64,000 nt of DNA from Pedobacter sp. PF22-3 (GTDB taxonomy: Bacteria > Bacteroidota > Bacteroidia > Sphingobacteriales > Sphingobacteriaceae). Shown here piece by piece: positions 49,599 to 57,996 of the stretch. The notes below the pieces were generated by a model. The model saw nothing but the letters and a program-made list of their open reading frames with translations. It was not told the DNA's origin and searched no databases. How positions within the stretch are numbered: position 1 is the first letter of the stretch; every line of letters begins with the position of its first letter. Where the stretch lies: the NCBI RefSeq assembly GCF_026239555.1, contig NZ_JAPIVP010000001.1, forward strand, positions 664,008 to 728,007. Direction: 5' to 3'. The translations under genes were made by a program, and so were the position numbers.

Positions 49599-50738
49599 TT
49601 ACAAAAGTAAGGTTTCAATACGATGTGCCATTACCATATTTTGTTTTTTGCTATAGCTAAAGATGGTAAAATGGCCGTCTTGTGAGGCTACCAAGCCAAT
49701 AGACTGAGGCTGATCGTTCACAAACTGGGCAACAGAAAAATGGCGGGTACCACCAAGCTGTCCGGGATAAAGAATTTTATCTTCTCCACCAACAATCGGC
49801 TCCGAAAACGCAATCTGCTCTACGGTAGGTTTCCCCTTTGCACGTCCTATTTTGGCACCAAATGCAATAAGGTCAAATTCTTCGTTGATGATGGTAGCAC
49901 CGTCAACCGCGGTTAAGCCTGCCAAATGTTCTACCTCTCGGCGCACAGCCCCTTGCGAGAAAATTTCGCTCTGGTTGCCATTCTGTTTTGCCAGGTTAGA
50001 TAAGCCACAGAAAGGAGGTTCTACCAAATACTGTATCGGGTGAATAATGGATTCCTCCCATTTAGTATCACCCTTAGGCACAATTAACAATGCCCCGCCT
50101 CTGCCATGTGCACGCATAGAAACCGAAAACTGAATCAGAATATTGATCGGATCGTTCCAGCTCGCTAAAACGGTTAAATCCAATAAAGCCTGCAAAATAG
50201 GTGGACAATCTCTATTGTTACAGCTCCTGTCATCAACAATACGGATCTGTTCCCCTTTTAGCACAGCTACGTTGGTAAACTTGCCAATACCATAAATTCT
50301 GCGGTGTTTGATCACAATTAACCCAGGTTCGGAAACATCAACTACAAAACAAAAATTAGGGATATTAAGGGTTGTACCCCAGATATAAAGTTCACCGTTT
50401 TCCTCCCACACGCCTAAGTGAATTCCAGAACGTTCAATTCCAGGGGCTATTTTGGTTAAAGTATTAGCATTTAAGGCTAGTTTTTTGGCAAAACGTAATG
50501 GTTTAGAAGTTTGCTCAGGAGGCAAAAAAGCAATCGAAATCCGTGGCGAATGCCCTTCCTCTTTACGTAAACTGCTCCAAAAAGCAACATCAATTATCGC
50601 TTCAATTATTTTTTGATCTGGTTGAGTAGCCAAATCTATCTCACCTTGTGCAATGGCATTTTTATGCAGTTTAACAAAATGTTGTTCTATCGTGGCCGCA
50701 ATGGTGTTTGCTGCTTTATAGGTTGGCTTATAACTCAT
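49599..50738 (-). CDS. Diadenylate-cyclase-fold protein (DACNV-like sensor or nucleotide synthase)
   Basis: A 379-residue protein without membrane helices. The C-terminal half resembles the DisA_N (DAC) domain: HGRGGALLIVPKG (211-223), the DGA motif (279-281) in LTAVDGATIINEEFDLIAFG, and GTRH (330-333) in LGGTRHFSVAQFV. Canonical cyclases have DGA and RHR, so DGA is kept and RHR reads RHF. The N-terminal 180 residues are a beta-rich domain of unknown use with a CNNRDC segment. DACNV-type domains are proposed nucleotide sensors in the DAC superfamily. It could synthesise or bind a cyclic dinucleotide; direct evidence is lacking. Confidence 0.7.
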   Translation of the reverse strand: MSYKPTYKAANTIAATIEQHFVKLHKNAIAQGEIDLATQPDQKIIEAIIDVAFWSSLRKEEGHSPRISIAFLPPEQTSKPLRFAKKLALNANTLTKIAPGIERSGIHLGVWEENGELYIWGTTLNIPNFCFVVDVSEPGLIVIKHRRIYGIGKFTNVAVLKGEQIRIVDDRSCNNRDCPPILQALLDLTVLASWNDPINILIQFSVSMRAHGRGGALLIVPKGDTKWEESIIHPIQYLVEPPFCGLSNLAKQNGNQSEIFSQGAVRREVEHLAGLTAVDGATIINEEFDLIAFGAKIGRAKGKPTVEQIAFSEPIVGGEDKILYPGQLGGTRHFSVAQFVNDQPQSIGLVASQDGHFTIFSYSKKQNMVMAHRIETLLL

Positions 50739-51092
50739 GTCCCGAATTTAAGCCGAATATTTTAATTTTTGAATAGACAAAAGGTTTGATTTTGGTAAAA
50801 AAATCTCTAAGCTTTAACCGCAAAGCGCGCAAAGAAGTTATTAACCCAAAGATGCACAGAACACAAAGTTTGGTCTTATTTTCCTTTTAATTTTTTAAAG
50901 ATGCACTCAGATAACTAAGGTGAAGAAATTGGGTTTATTGATTAAACCGGTTAATTGAATTCGAACTTCCGATTAAAGAATGCTGTCTACCTGGATTCTT
51001 GCCAATTGGTTAATTGAACCTGGTGATGGTAAATATCTCCTTGAAATCAACTTTTTTATCATTAATTATTAAAAAACGCTATTTTTGTTTCA
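50739..51092. other. Divergent spacer with simple repeats, no gene found
   Basis: The spacer contains a CGCAAAGNGCGCAAAG-type repeat (about 50818-50840), ACAGAACACAAAG units, and TTAATTGAA/GGTTAATTG repeats at 50948-51022. A TATTTTTG -7 box closes it at 51080-51087. No ORF or hairpin of note is visible. Confidence 0.45.
51080..51087 (+). promoter_or_regulatory. -7 box of the DUF3822-rsmD operon
   Basis: TATTTTTG ends 5 nt before the ATG at 51093, so the transcript would be leaderless or nearly so. A weak TTTT-type -33 lies about 22 nt upstream. Confidence 0.55.
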
Positions 51093-51899
51093 ATGCGTAA
51101 CAATAGCCTCTTATTGGTTGATCCGAATTTTAAAGCTGATGCATCTGCAAACTGCCATTTATTATTAAAAATAACGAATGATAGCTTTTCTTATGCTGTG
51201 GTAAGTAAGGATACAGAGGAGATTAATATCATTTTTGATAAACAAGGCTGCGATGATGTGCAAAAAGAACTAAAATCTGCCTTTACAACCGATAGTTACC
51301 TTTCTTTAAATTATGGAACCGTCAAAGCTGCAATCCATACTCCAAACTTTATTTTTATCCCTGATGAATGGTTTGATGGAGAAAATCTGGCTGTTTATGC
51401 TCAATACCTTGGTTCTGACAGTAAAGTTTATACCAAACACAATGAAAAGCTGGGTTTTAATACTGTTTTTTGTTTAAATGAGGAGTTAAAAGCAAATCTG
51501 CCGGATCAAACCGATCTTTTTCCACAATCTGAACCATTAATGGCTTTATTTAATCATTTGGAAGATGAATCTTTATTAATCGATTTTACTGCAGTATCAT
51601 TTAATGTACTCTATTTAAAAGATAAAAAGGTTGTTTTCCAAAACCACTATGAATCGGAAAATGCAGAGGAATTTAATTATTTTCTACTGCTGATGATTGA
51701 ACAGTTGGGCCTAAATGATACTATTCCTATTTATTTACAAGGTATAATAAATGAAGATGATGAGCATTATAATTGCTTATTAAAATATTTTAACCAACTT
51801 TATTTTTTCCTTCCCGCTGGAAAAAAAAATAGCGAATTATTGGCCGATATGCCTAAACACTATTTCAGCGGTCTCCTTGCTTTAGATTTATGCGGATAA
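51093..51899 (+). CDS. DUF3822 family protein
   Basis: A 268-residue protein typical of DUF3822, a family found beside rsmD in Bacteroidota. It starts LLLVDPNFKADASANCHLLL and contains a beta-rich core and LLIDFTAVSFNVLYLKDKKV, a pattern like actin/Hsp70-fold ATPases, though no phosphate loop is clear. Its final 10 nt overlap the rsmD start, which links the two functionally by translation. A role in ribosome assembly or rRNA methylation is inference from this conserved pairing. Confidence 0.8.
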   Translation: MRNNSLLLVDPNFKADASANCHLLLKITNDSFSYAVVSKDTEEINIIFDKQGCDDVQKELKSAFTTDSYLSLNYGTVKAAIHTPNFIFIPDEWFDGENLAVYAQYLGSDSKVYTKHNEKLGFNTVFCLNEELKANLPDQTDLFPQSEPLMALFNHLEDESLLIDFTAVSFNVLYLKDKKVVFQNHYESENAEEFNYFLLLMIEQLGLNDTIPIYLQGIINEDDEHYNCLLKYFNQLYFFLPAGKKNSELLADMPKHYFSGLLALDLCG

Positions 51900-52426
51900 T
51901 TGGTGGCAAATTAAAGGGCATTCGTTTGCAGCCCCCTGCAAATTTACCCGTACGCCCAACTACGGATATGGCCAAAGAAGCACTCTTCAATATCCTGAAT
52001 AATAAATATGACTTCGAAACCTGTGTTGTATTAGATTTATTTTGTGGCACCGGTAATTTAACTTTCGAATTTGCTTCACGTGGAGCAGAACGTATTTTAG
52101 CGGTTGATATGGATTATGGCTGCGTAAACTGGGTGAAAAATACGGCTAAACAACATCAATTTGATCAGATCGATGTACGTAAAGGCGATGTTTTTAAATT
52201 ATTGAAACAAATGACCGGCGCTTATGACCTGATTTTTGCCGATCCACCCTACAACATGCCTAACATTCCGCAGATTCCGGTGATGGTAAAGGAGCAACAA
52301 CTGCTTAAACCCGATGGCTTGTTAATTGTAGAACACCAGAGCAACATGAAATTGAACAGCCAGCCAGGTTACACAGAAACGAGGAAGTATGGAAATTCTT
52401 CTTTTAGCTTTTTCGAGTTTAGTTGA
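51890..52426 (+). CDS. rsmD: 16S rRNA (guanine-966-N2)-methyltransferase RsmD
   Basis: A 178-residue SAM-dependent methyltransferase. It opens MRIIGGKLKGIRLQPPANLP, the RsmD signature. The SAM loop is VLDLFCGTGNLTFEFASRG and the catalytic motif is FADPPYNMP ((D/N)PPY). The RPTTDMAKEALFNIL segment is conserved in the family. It methylates guanine 966 in the small-subunit rRNA. It overlaps DUF3822 by 10 nt. Length is normal and no residue is missing. Confidence 0.93.
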   Translation: MRIIGGKLKGIRLQPPANLPVRPTTDMAKEALFNILNNKYDFETCVVLDLFCGTGNLTFEFASRGAERILAVDMDYGCVNWVKNTAKQHQFDQIDVRKGDVFKLLKQMTGAYDLIFADPPYNMPNIPQIPVMVKEQQLLKPDGLLIVEHQSNMKLNSQPGYTETRKYGNSSFSFFEFS

Positions 52427-52461
52427 TTGGTTAACTGTTTAACTGGTTAAGCATTTAACTG
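52425..52461. repeat. GTTAACTG heptad-type simple repeat
   Basis: GGTTAACTG-TTTAACTG-GTTAAGCATTTAACTG units repeat after the rsmD stop with about 8-bp spacing. Related strings occur at 1326-1366, 49350-49385 and 50948-51022. It is non-coding. Confidence 0.45.
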
Positions 52462-52685
52462 AAGTAAATTTCGTTCGAAGGTAACTATTAGTTAATTAAT
52501 TGTTTGACAGCTTATTTTAGATGGATAAATAGCTTAACCAAAAATGCTAAACATTCTCCCCAGATCCGTCATTATGAATCGAAGAACAGGATAATTTGTG
52601 CGGGCGTGAAGCAGTCTTTGTACTTACTACACGCTAACCACTAAACTCTCAGCGCTAAATTATTCCGCTTTTAACTATAAAAATC

Positions 52686-52693
52686 TATATTTG
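52686..52693 (+). promoter_or_regulatory. -7 box of coaD
   Basis: TATATTTG ends 4 nt before the coaD ATG, another leaderless-type arrangement. The matching -33 is not clear. Confidence 0.55.
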
Positions 52694-52697
52694 AATC

Positions 52698-53159
52698 ATG
52701 AAGATAGCGCTATTTCCAGGCTCATTTGATCCGATCACCATCGCCCATGTAAACATTTTACAACGTGCTACCCCGCTTTTCGATAAAATTGTAGTGGGTA
52801 TCGGACTAAACAGTTCTAAACAGAATTTCTTAAGTGCCGAGCAGCGCCTTCAGATTTTACAGACTGTTTTTAAAGGCTATCAAAACATCGAAATCCAAAC
52901 TTACGAAGGCTTAACCGTAGATTTCTGCCGAAAAATAAACGCCAAATACATGGTCCGGGGCATCCGTTCAGCTGCTGATTTTGAATATGAACGGGCTATT
53001 GCACAGATCAATCAGACCATGATGCCTGAAGTAGAAACCATCCTGCTTTTAAGCAAACCAGAATATTCGGCCATTAGCTCTACCATTGTTCGCGATATTT
53101 TAAGAAACCATGGCGATGTAAGTCCGTTTGTACCCAAAGAAGCACTTAGTTTTTTATAG
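52698..53159 (+). CDS. coaD: Pantetheine-phosphate adenylyltransferase CoaD
   Basis: A 153-residue nucleotidyltransferase of coenzyme A synthesis (4'-phosphopantetheine to dephospho-CoA). The phosphate-binding motif FPGSFDPITIAHVNIL contains the conserved His (the HxGH variant reads TIAH here). YMVRGIRSAADFEYERAIAQ and YSAISSTIVRDILRNHGDVS are the other family signatures. Length and all key residues are normal. In many Bacteroidota coaD lies next to a NUDIX gene and pyrE; here those are 1.6 and 6.5 kb away. Confidence 0.95.
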   Translation: MKIALFPGSFDPITIAHVNILQRATPLFDKIVVGIGLNSSKQNFLSAEQRLQILQTVFKGYQNIEIQTYEGLTVDFCRKINAKYMVRGIRSAADFEYERAIAQINQTMMPEVETILLLSKPEYSAISSTIVRDILRNHGDVSPFVPKEALSFL

Positions 53160-53505
53160 TTCTCATAAACCACAGATGAGCACGAATAAATAAAGGCTCA
53201 TTTTAGATAAATTAATACTTTCTTTCGGAGGAGTATCCGTAAGATTGGGAAGATTTTATCCGCATAATTAAGACCTTCCCTGGTATTCTGTTGAGGATGC
53301 AAGATTAATCTATCTATGCAAATTACAATTTCGCTTCATCCAATAGCTATCTGATTGAGATCATGACTTGACTATGGGAACCTATAACCGCTTATACCTT
53401 CTCACTTATATTATCGCATTATCTACCCCCTTTTCTGTGATTAAATATTATTTTTAACATAATCTGTAACGTTTTTAAAAATCCTTTACCAATTGGATAT
53501 ATTAA
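53160..53505. other. Gene-free spacer before the ECF sigma gene
   Basis: An AT-rich spacer with ACCACAGATGAGCACGAATAAA, a common dispersed motif in these genomes, near 53168-53190. No ORF, clear promoter or hairpin that I can support. Confidence 0.4.
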
Positions 53506-54009
53506 ATGAAAGAAACAGAAAACACATTTCTCACCCTGATCAATCAGCACAAAGCGATTATACATAAAATTTCAAAAATGTATATGAACGATGCCGAAGA
53601 ACAACGTGACCTGTTTCAGGAAATCGTATTCCAATTATGGAAAGCTTATCCCTCTTTTAAAGGAAATAGCAAATTTACCACATGGATGTACCGCGTTTGC
53701 CTCAATACAGCCATAATCTGTTTCAAAAAAGAAAGCAGAAAAGTAGACAAAACACCATACGATGGAAACATTGATATAATAGATGTAAATGAAAACGAAG
53801 GGAAAGAAGAGAAACTAGCCTATTTGTACACTGCTGTTCAAGAATTAAATGCAATTGAAAAAGCATTGATCTTCCTTTTTCTCGAAAATCAATCACATCG
53901 CGAAATTGCCGAAAACCTGGGAATAAGTGAGGTTAATGCACGTGTAAAACTTAACAGGACAAAAGAAAAATTACAGTTCATCATTAAGAAAAACGGTTAT
54001 GAATTTTGA
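53506..54009 (+). CDS. ECF RNA polymerase sigma factor
   Basis: A 167-residue sigma-70 family ECF factor. Region 2 holds DAEEQRDLFQEIVFQLWKA, with FKGNSKFTTWMYRVCLNTAI (region 2.3-2.4) after it. Region 4 is LNAIEKALIFLFLENQSHRE and IAENLGISEVNARVKLNRTK, with the helix-turn-helix. It redirects RNA polymerase to a stress regulon. Downstream, with an 11-nt overlap, lies a membrane protein gene that could act as its anti-sigma factor. No ECF-specific promoter motif was identified. Confidence 0.9.
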   Translation: MKETENTFLTLINQHKAIIHKISKMYMNDAEEQRDLFQEIVFQLWKAYPSFKGNSKFTTWMYRVCLNTAIICFKKESRKVDKTPYDGNIDIIDVNENEGKEEKLAYLYTAVQELNAIEKALIFLFLENQSHREIAENLGISEVNARVKLNRTKEKLQFIIKKNGYEF

Positions 54010-54604
54010 CAATTTAAAAAATGAATGGAATGCTGAAAATCCCGCAGAAAGCAACATTTCTTCAGACATGCTTAAGATAAATCAAGCACACACCCCTATA
54101 GATAAAATCAGGGCTAAAATGAAACATGAATTTTTCTACCAGCTGTTTTTTTTAGTGTTTATGGCTATTATTCCCCATATTTTTGGATTTTCAGCTTTAA
54201 TTAACAGGGTATTTTTGATGACCTATTCCACTACCTGTGGCTTTACAGCTTATTATTTTTTCAAGTTTTATATATTTTATAAAAACTCATACAATTTAAG
54301 TATGGATACCCGAAAAAATATCCTCTGGTTTTATTACGAAATGAAGCTGAATATAGAGTTGTATAAAGCCTTAACTTACATTGTGGCTTTCATCTCAGTC
54401 GGTTTTCTCAACGCTTTCGTGTTTATCGAAAAGGCATCTATATTTTCGAAGATATTAAATAAATTATCTCCTGTTTACATCTTGCTCAATTGCTTTGTAA
54501 CCATCCTCATTATTGGTGCAATTACTGAGTTATGGGCATGGTTTTATTACGGAAAATACCTAAAACAGGTTAAAAAAGTAATTGATGAATTAGATTCTGA
54601 ATAA
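53999..54604 (+). CDS. Membrane protein coupled to the ECF sigma factor (possible anti-sigma)
   Basis: A 201-residue protein with a soluble N-terminal part (about 1-40, NFDNLKNEWNAENPAESNIS) and four membrane helices (about 45-63, 70-90, 123-143, 155-175). Its gene overlaps the sigma gene by 11 nt, the usual arrangement of an ECF sigma and its anti-sigma factor. It lacks the zinc-binding HxxxCxxC motif of ZAS-type anti-sigma proteins. The family is not recognised. The role is inferred from position only. Confidence 0.6.
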   Translation: MNFDNLKNEWNAENPAESNISSDMLKINQAHTPIDKIRAKMKHEFFYQLFFLVFMAIIPHIFGFSALINRVFLMTYSTTCGFTAYYFFKFYIFYKNSYNLSMDTRKNILWFYYEMKLNIELYKALTYIVAFISVGFLNAFVFIEKASIFSKILNKLSPVYILLNCFVTILIIGAITELWAWFYYGKYLKQVKKVIDELDSE

Positions 54605-54608
54605 TAAT

Positions 54609-54690
54609 CTGTGCTGCCAGATGATAACATCCAATAGATCCGTGTATTAGTTTTATTTAATCCGTGTCAGATAGCAATATCTGACACCAC
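54609..54690. repeat. TCAGATA hairpin elements downstream of the ECF operon
   Basis: A degenerate hairpin (GCTGCCAGATGATAACATCC) is followed by a perfect GTGTCAGATA-GCAA-TATCTGACAC at 54664-54687. The stem is identical to the one at 30286-30309 and only the loop differs. It lies in the 200-nt gap after the ECF operon. Confidence 0.7.
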
Positions 54691-54804
54691 AACTAATAAT
54701 AATAACAAAAGATGCTGACCACGCAGTAGCTACAAGGCAATTAATAACACGCCATCCGCTACTTGTAAAACAAGTTAAGCAGGGCGATCTTTGAAATAGA
54801 ACAC

Positions 54805-55416
54805 TTATAGCAATCCACCAGTCCTCAACACATCCATAATGGAAGGAAAAGTATTTTTAACAACCGGCGAAATATGGTTTTTATCCAACCAAACCGCCTC
54901 TTCAATCCCTTCTTCTTTTTGAGGGACCAATTTAGGTTCGCCTTTAACCTTCATTTTGTACCAGTTGGTTTTCTTGATCACCATTTTATTACCCATCGGA
55001 TAAACATGATAGGTTTTACAAAGCTTTTCTTCGCGTTTAAAAACCCTGATTCCACACTCCTCTTCTACCTCACGAACAGCAGCTTCCTTCATTTTTTCGC
55101 CTTCTTCCAGCTTCCCTTTCGGCAGGTCCCATTTTTTGTTCCTGAAAATAAACAGGTAATTGCCATTTGCACTTTCTACCAAACCACCTGCAGCTTTAAT
55201 AATGGCACAGTCTTTCTTTAATTTCTGAAAGGTTTCTTTTGGATTTTTAGTCAAGAAAATATAACTCTTTTTAGATCCGTTTTTTAGTTTTTTGTAGAAC
55301 GTTTCCAGATTAAAATCCTGAAATTCAAGCTGCTGTATTTTTTCTTTTTGTTCTGGCAAAAAATCGGAGATAAACAATGTGTTATCGTTGATATAAATTC
55401 TATAGTTCCTTGGCAT
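54805..55416 (-). CDS. NUDIX hydrolase
   Basis: The ATG at 55416 (MPRNYRIYINDNTLFISDFL) gives 203 residues; a GTG further up would add 14. The NUDIX box is GKLEEGEKMKEAAVREVEEE followed by CGI, a full GX5EX7REUXEEXGU. An N-terminal ~70-residue extension with an IYINDNTLFI strand is typical of the Bacteroidota members found beside pyrE. NUDIX enzymes hydrolyse nucleoside diphosphates linked to another group. The physiological substrate is not known. It is divergent from the small RNA region downstream of the start. Confidence 0.85.
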   Translation of the reverse strand: MPRNYRIYINDNTLFISDFLPEQKEKIQQLEFQDFNLETFYKKLKNGSKKSYIFLTKNPKETFQKLKKDCAIIKAAGGLVESANGNYLFIFRNKKWDLPKGKLEEGEKMKEAAVREVEEECGIRVFKREEKLCKTYHVYPMGNKMVIKKTNWYKMKVKGEPKLVPQKEEGIEEAVWLDKNHISPVVKNTFPSIMDVLRTGGLL

Positions 55417-55560
55417 ATAGTTTAAAGCATATTTAATTGGAGCATAAATGATCTTCACAAAATCACTCCTTCTCCTATTACCCCTAAAGGATATTTTAAT
55501 TTCGGCAAAAAATATATTTGCTTACCCTAAAGTAGAAAAATTGTTTAGTTATTTATAAGG

Positions 55561-55652
55561 TATAAAAAAAGGTTACAACAATTAATGTTGTAACCTTATC
55601 TAAATTAACGCTCTCAATCAAAGATTGATGCAAGGCTCTCACCCCTTGCTTG
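55561..55652 (-). ncRNA. Candidate structured small RNA with its own promoter and terminator
   Basis: On the minus strand a TATATTTG box is followed within 10 nt by a compact run of stems: GCAAGG-GGTGAGAG-CCTTGC, TCAATC-TTT-GATTGA, then a long AAGGTTACAAC / GTTGTAACCTT terminator stem and T7. The three hairpins use most of about 90 nt. No reading frame is convincing. The neighbouring NUDIX gene starts 145 nt further on in the same direction, so it could also be an attenuated leader. No Rfam class was recognised. Confidence 0.5.
55569..55597 (-). terminator. Terminator hairpin of the small RNA candidate
   Basis: AAGGTTACAAC pairs with GTTGTAACCTT around a 7-nt loop, with seven T on the minus-strand side. 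An A-rich flank on the other side makes it also usable in the opposite direction, but no plus-strand gene ends here. Confidence 0.75.
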
Positions 55653-55655
55653 GCA

Positions 55656-55663
55656 CAAATATA
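55656..55663 (-). promoter_or_regulatory. -7 box of the small RNA candidate
   Basis: On the minus strand the sequence is TATATTTG. The first stem-loop begins directly after it. The -33 element is poor: GTTG lies 11 nt upstream and no TTTG is at standard spacing. Confidence 0.4.
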
Positions 55664-55906
55664 TAATAATTTATCAACCTGATAAAAAAAATCAAAAAAT
55701 ATTTCGGACATATTAATAATTTGACTTTAAAGATCTGATTGCTAATAGCTTGTGTTTTAAAGAAAAATATTTTCCCATCAAAGCCGTAATACACTATATC
55801 TTTAAAAAAATGGTTTAATAGTCATAATGGAATATTTGAAGGGAAAACACCATTTATAATACCTTTAACGATATTTTTTTTCATAATTTTAGCTTTTTAA
55901 TCTACT

Positions 55907-56782
55907 ATGCCCATACCTTCATTATCAGAAAAAGATCTGGAAGCATACCGAAATGATCTATCTAATCCGGAAAAATCAACTGGCGAGCTCTTCATCAAAT
56001 TAAATGGGCTTTATCAGCATTTTGCCAATAATGAACAGCTCCTGGCAGATTTCGAATATGTTTCGGCACTTAACAGCCTCGAAAGTAGTTATGCCTCCAA
56101 AAAAGAGCATTTTAATAAAGAAATTGCTGAGCTAAAAAGGCAGTTTAAACAACTGGATAACCGGATTGTGGCTGCAGAACAGAAACTTCGACATGGCATT
56201 CCGGAAGACCTGCTGGTGATGGACAAAATTATTGCCGAACAGGAATCTATTGTAGAAGACCAGGAAAAGCTGAACAATGCCGAAACACATATTGTAGAGC
56301 AGGTACGCAAAATAGATATCGAACATGGTAAAGCGCTTCAAAAATTAGAACAACAACAAAACAATAGGGAAACTCCGTTTAAAGGCAAGTTTTCGGCCTT
56401 TAGCGAACAGATCAAGAATGCTGAAAAAGCAATTACTTTAAAAGTCCGGGGATTTTCGCTCCTGGCCATTATCGGTATTCCTTTAATTATAGATTTATTT
56501 TTTGGCGTAATAGGCTTGCCTACTTTATTCAAGGGTACCAATAATATTATTTTCAATCATTACATATTTTTGATCAGTTTGATTTTGATCGAATTATTCC
56601 TTGCCGATAAAATCAGAAACAGGATTTCACAGATGTTATCAATATCTTATCTTAAAGAATCGCTGAATACGCTCGGTAACCTATTAACTGAAAACAAAAG
56701 ACAGCTAGCAAAAACAGAGTCAGAACACCGCATTTCTTTCTCTGAATTTGTAAAGAAAAATGGAGATGCCCTGGTTGATTAG
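55907..56782 (+). CDS. Coiled-coil membrane protein of unknown function (291 aa)
   Basis: A 291-residue protein. Residues about 60-165 form an extended coiled coil (KKEHFNKEIAELKRQFKQLD; DKIIAEQESIVEDQEKLNNA). Two membrane helices follow at about 184-205 and 217-236, then another helical tail (ESLNTLGNLLTENKRQLAKT). It is likely anchored with the coiled coil in the cytoplasm. No known domain is recognised. It is monocistronic, convergent with an alcohol dehydrogenase and ending in a shared terminator. Confidence 0.6.
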   Translation: MPIPSLSEKDLEAYRNDLSNPEKSTGELFIKLNGLYQHFANNEQLLADFEYVSALNSLESSYASKKEHFNKEIAELKRQFKQLDNRIVAAEQKLRHGIPEDLLVMDKIIAEQESIVEDQEKLNNAETHIVEQVRKIDIEHGKALQKLEQQQNNRETPFKGKFSAFSEQIKNAEKAITLKVRGFSLLAIIGIPLIIDLFFGVIGLPTLFKGTNNIIFNHYIFLISLILIELFLADKIRNRISQMLSISYLKESLNTLGNLLTENKRQLAKTESEHRISFSEFVKKNGDALVD

Positions 56783-56796
56783 CTATCCTTAAATAA

Positions 56797-56836
56797 AAAA
56801 GGGATTTAGAAATATTGCTACCTCTAAATCCCTTTT
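56797..56836. terminator. Bidirectional terminator between the coiled-coil protein and ADH genes
   Basis: AAAAGGGATTTAGA pairs with TCTAAATCCCTTTT around a 12-nt loop, a 14-bp perfect stem with A and T tracts at the two ends. It lies between convergent stops at 56782 and 56856. Confidence 0.85.
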
Positions 56837-56855
56837 ACCTTTGTTACAATCTGAA

Positions 56856-57899
56856 CTACAATGTAGCCATATCAATCACAAACCTGTAGCGTACATCACC
56901 CTTTTGCATCCTATCGTATGCGGTGTGAATATCTTTCATATCAATCATTTCGATATCTGAAACGATATTGTTTTCTGCACAGAAATCCAGCATTTCCTGA
57001 GTTTCAGCAATACCACCAATACCTGATCCTGCCAGACTTTTTCTACCACCCAATAAACTGAAAGCTGCAATTTCTGCAGGTTTAGGAGGAACACCTACAC
57101 AAATGTGTACCCCATTTGTCCTTAACAAAGAAAGGTACATGTTAAAATCATGTTCGGCAGATACCGTATCCAGTATAAAATCGAACGTACCCTTTGCTGC
57201 CTTAACCTGTGACGGATCGGTAGTTACCACAAAATGATGGGCACCCAATTTTTTAGCATCTTCTTCTTTTTTAGGCGAAGTACTTAATACGGTCACTTCA
57301 GCGCCAAAAGCTACACCAAATTTCACCGCCATATGGCCTAAACCACCTAAACCCAATACGGCCAGTTTATGTCCTTTTCCCACTTTCCAGTGTTTTAATG
57401 GAGAATAAGTGGTAATACCTGCACATAAAAGTGGTGCTACAGCAGCAAGATTCAATTTGTCTGATACATGAAGTACAAACTCTTCCCTTACAACAATCGT
57501 ATCAGAATAGCCGCCATAAGTTGGTGTTTTACCATCTCTTTCTAAACCATTGTATGTTTGGGTATTGCCTTCTAAACAATATTGTTCTAAATCTTGCTTA
57601 CAGTTTTCACAAACCTGACAAGAATCGACCATACAGCCTGTCCCCGCTAAGTCGCCCACCTTAAATTTCTTCACGTGATCTCCAACCTTCACCACCCTAC
57701 CTACAATTTCATGGCCGGGAACCATAGGAAATATTCCCTCAAACCAATCGTTTTTTATCTGGTGCAGATCTGAATGGCAAACCCCGCAGAAAAGTATTTC
57801 GAACTGAACATCATGAGGACCTACTTCGCGGCGTTCAAAATTCCAGGGTGCGAGATCCGTTTCGGCATTTTGTGCCGCATATCCTTTTGTTGCTATCAT
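56856..57899 (-). CDS. Zinc-dependent NAD(P)-dependent alcohol dehydrogenase (YahK-like)
   Basis: A 347-residue medium-chain dehydrogenase. Catalytic-zinc Cys and His are in FCGVCHSDLH, VPGHEIVGRVVKVG carries the GHE motif, and the structural zinc lies in CMVDSCQVCENCKQDLEQYC. The nucleotide-binding fold is VLGLGGLGHMAVKFG. The pattern matches aldehyde reductases of the YahK/cinnamyl-alcohol-dehydrogenase type, which usually prefer NADPH. The start is an ATG. The gene has no partner in an operon. Length is normal. Confidence 0.9.
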   Translation of the reverse strand: MIATKGYAAQNAETDLAPWNFERREVGPHDVQFEILFCGVCHSDLHQIKNDWFEGIFPMVPGHEIVGRVVKVGDHVKKFKVGDLAGTGCMVDSCQVCENCKQDLEQYCLEGNTQTYNGLERDGKTPTYGGYSDTIVVREEFVLHVSDKLNLAAVAPLLCAGITTYSPLKHWKVGKGHKLAVLGLGGLGHMAVKFGVAFGAEVTVLSTSPKKEEDAKKLGAHHFVVTTDPSQVKAAKGTFDFILDTVSAEHDFNMYLSLLRTNGVHICVGVPPKPAEIAAFSLLGGRKSLAGSGIGGIAETQEMLDFCAENNIVSDIEMIDMKDIHTAYDRMQKGDVRYRFVIDMATL

Positions 57900-57996
57900 A
57901 AAAATTTAAATTAATTAGAGATAACAAATGTAAACAGTCATTTGTTAAGAATAATTACACAAATCAAATCAATCATTACAAAATTCAAACAATCAA

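Noticed and set aside
49599..50738. Assignment as an active c-di-AMP synthase
   Set aside because: One key residue of the RHR motif differs and the N-terminal domain is unlike known cyclases, so only fold-level similarity is claimed.
55569..55652. tRNA or tmRNA-like fold
   Set aside because: No cloverleaf, T-loop GTTCRA or acceptor stem; the hairpins stand in a row and end in a terminator.
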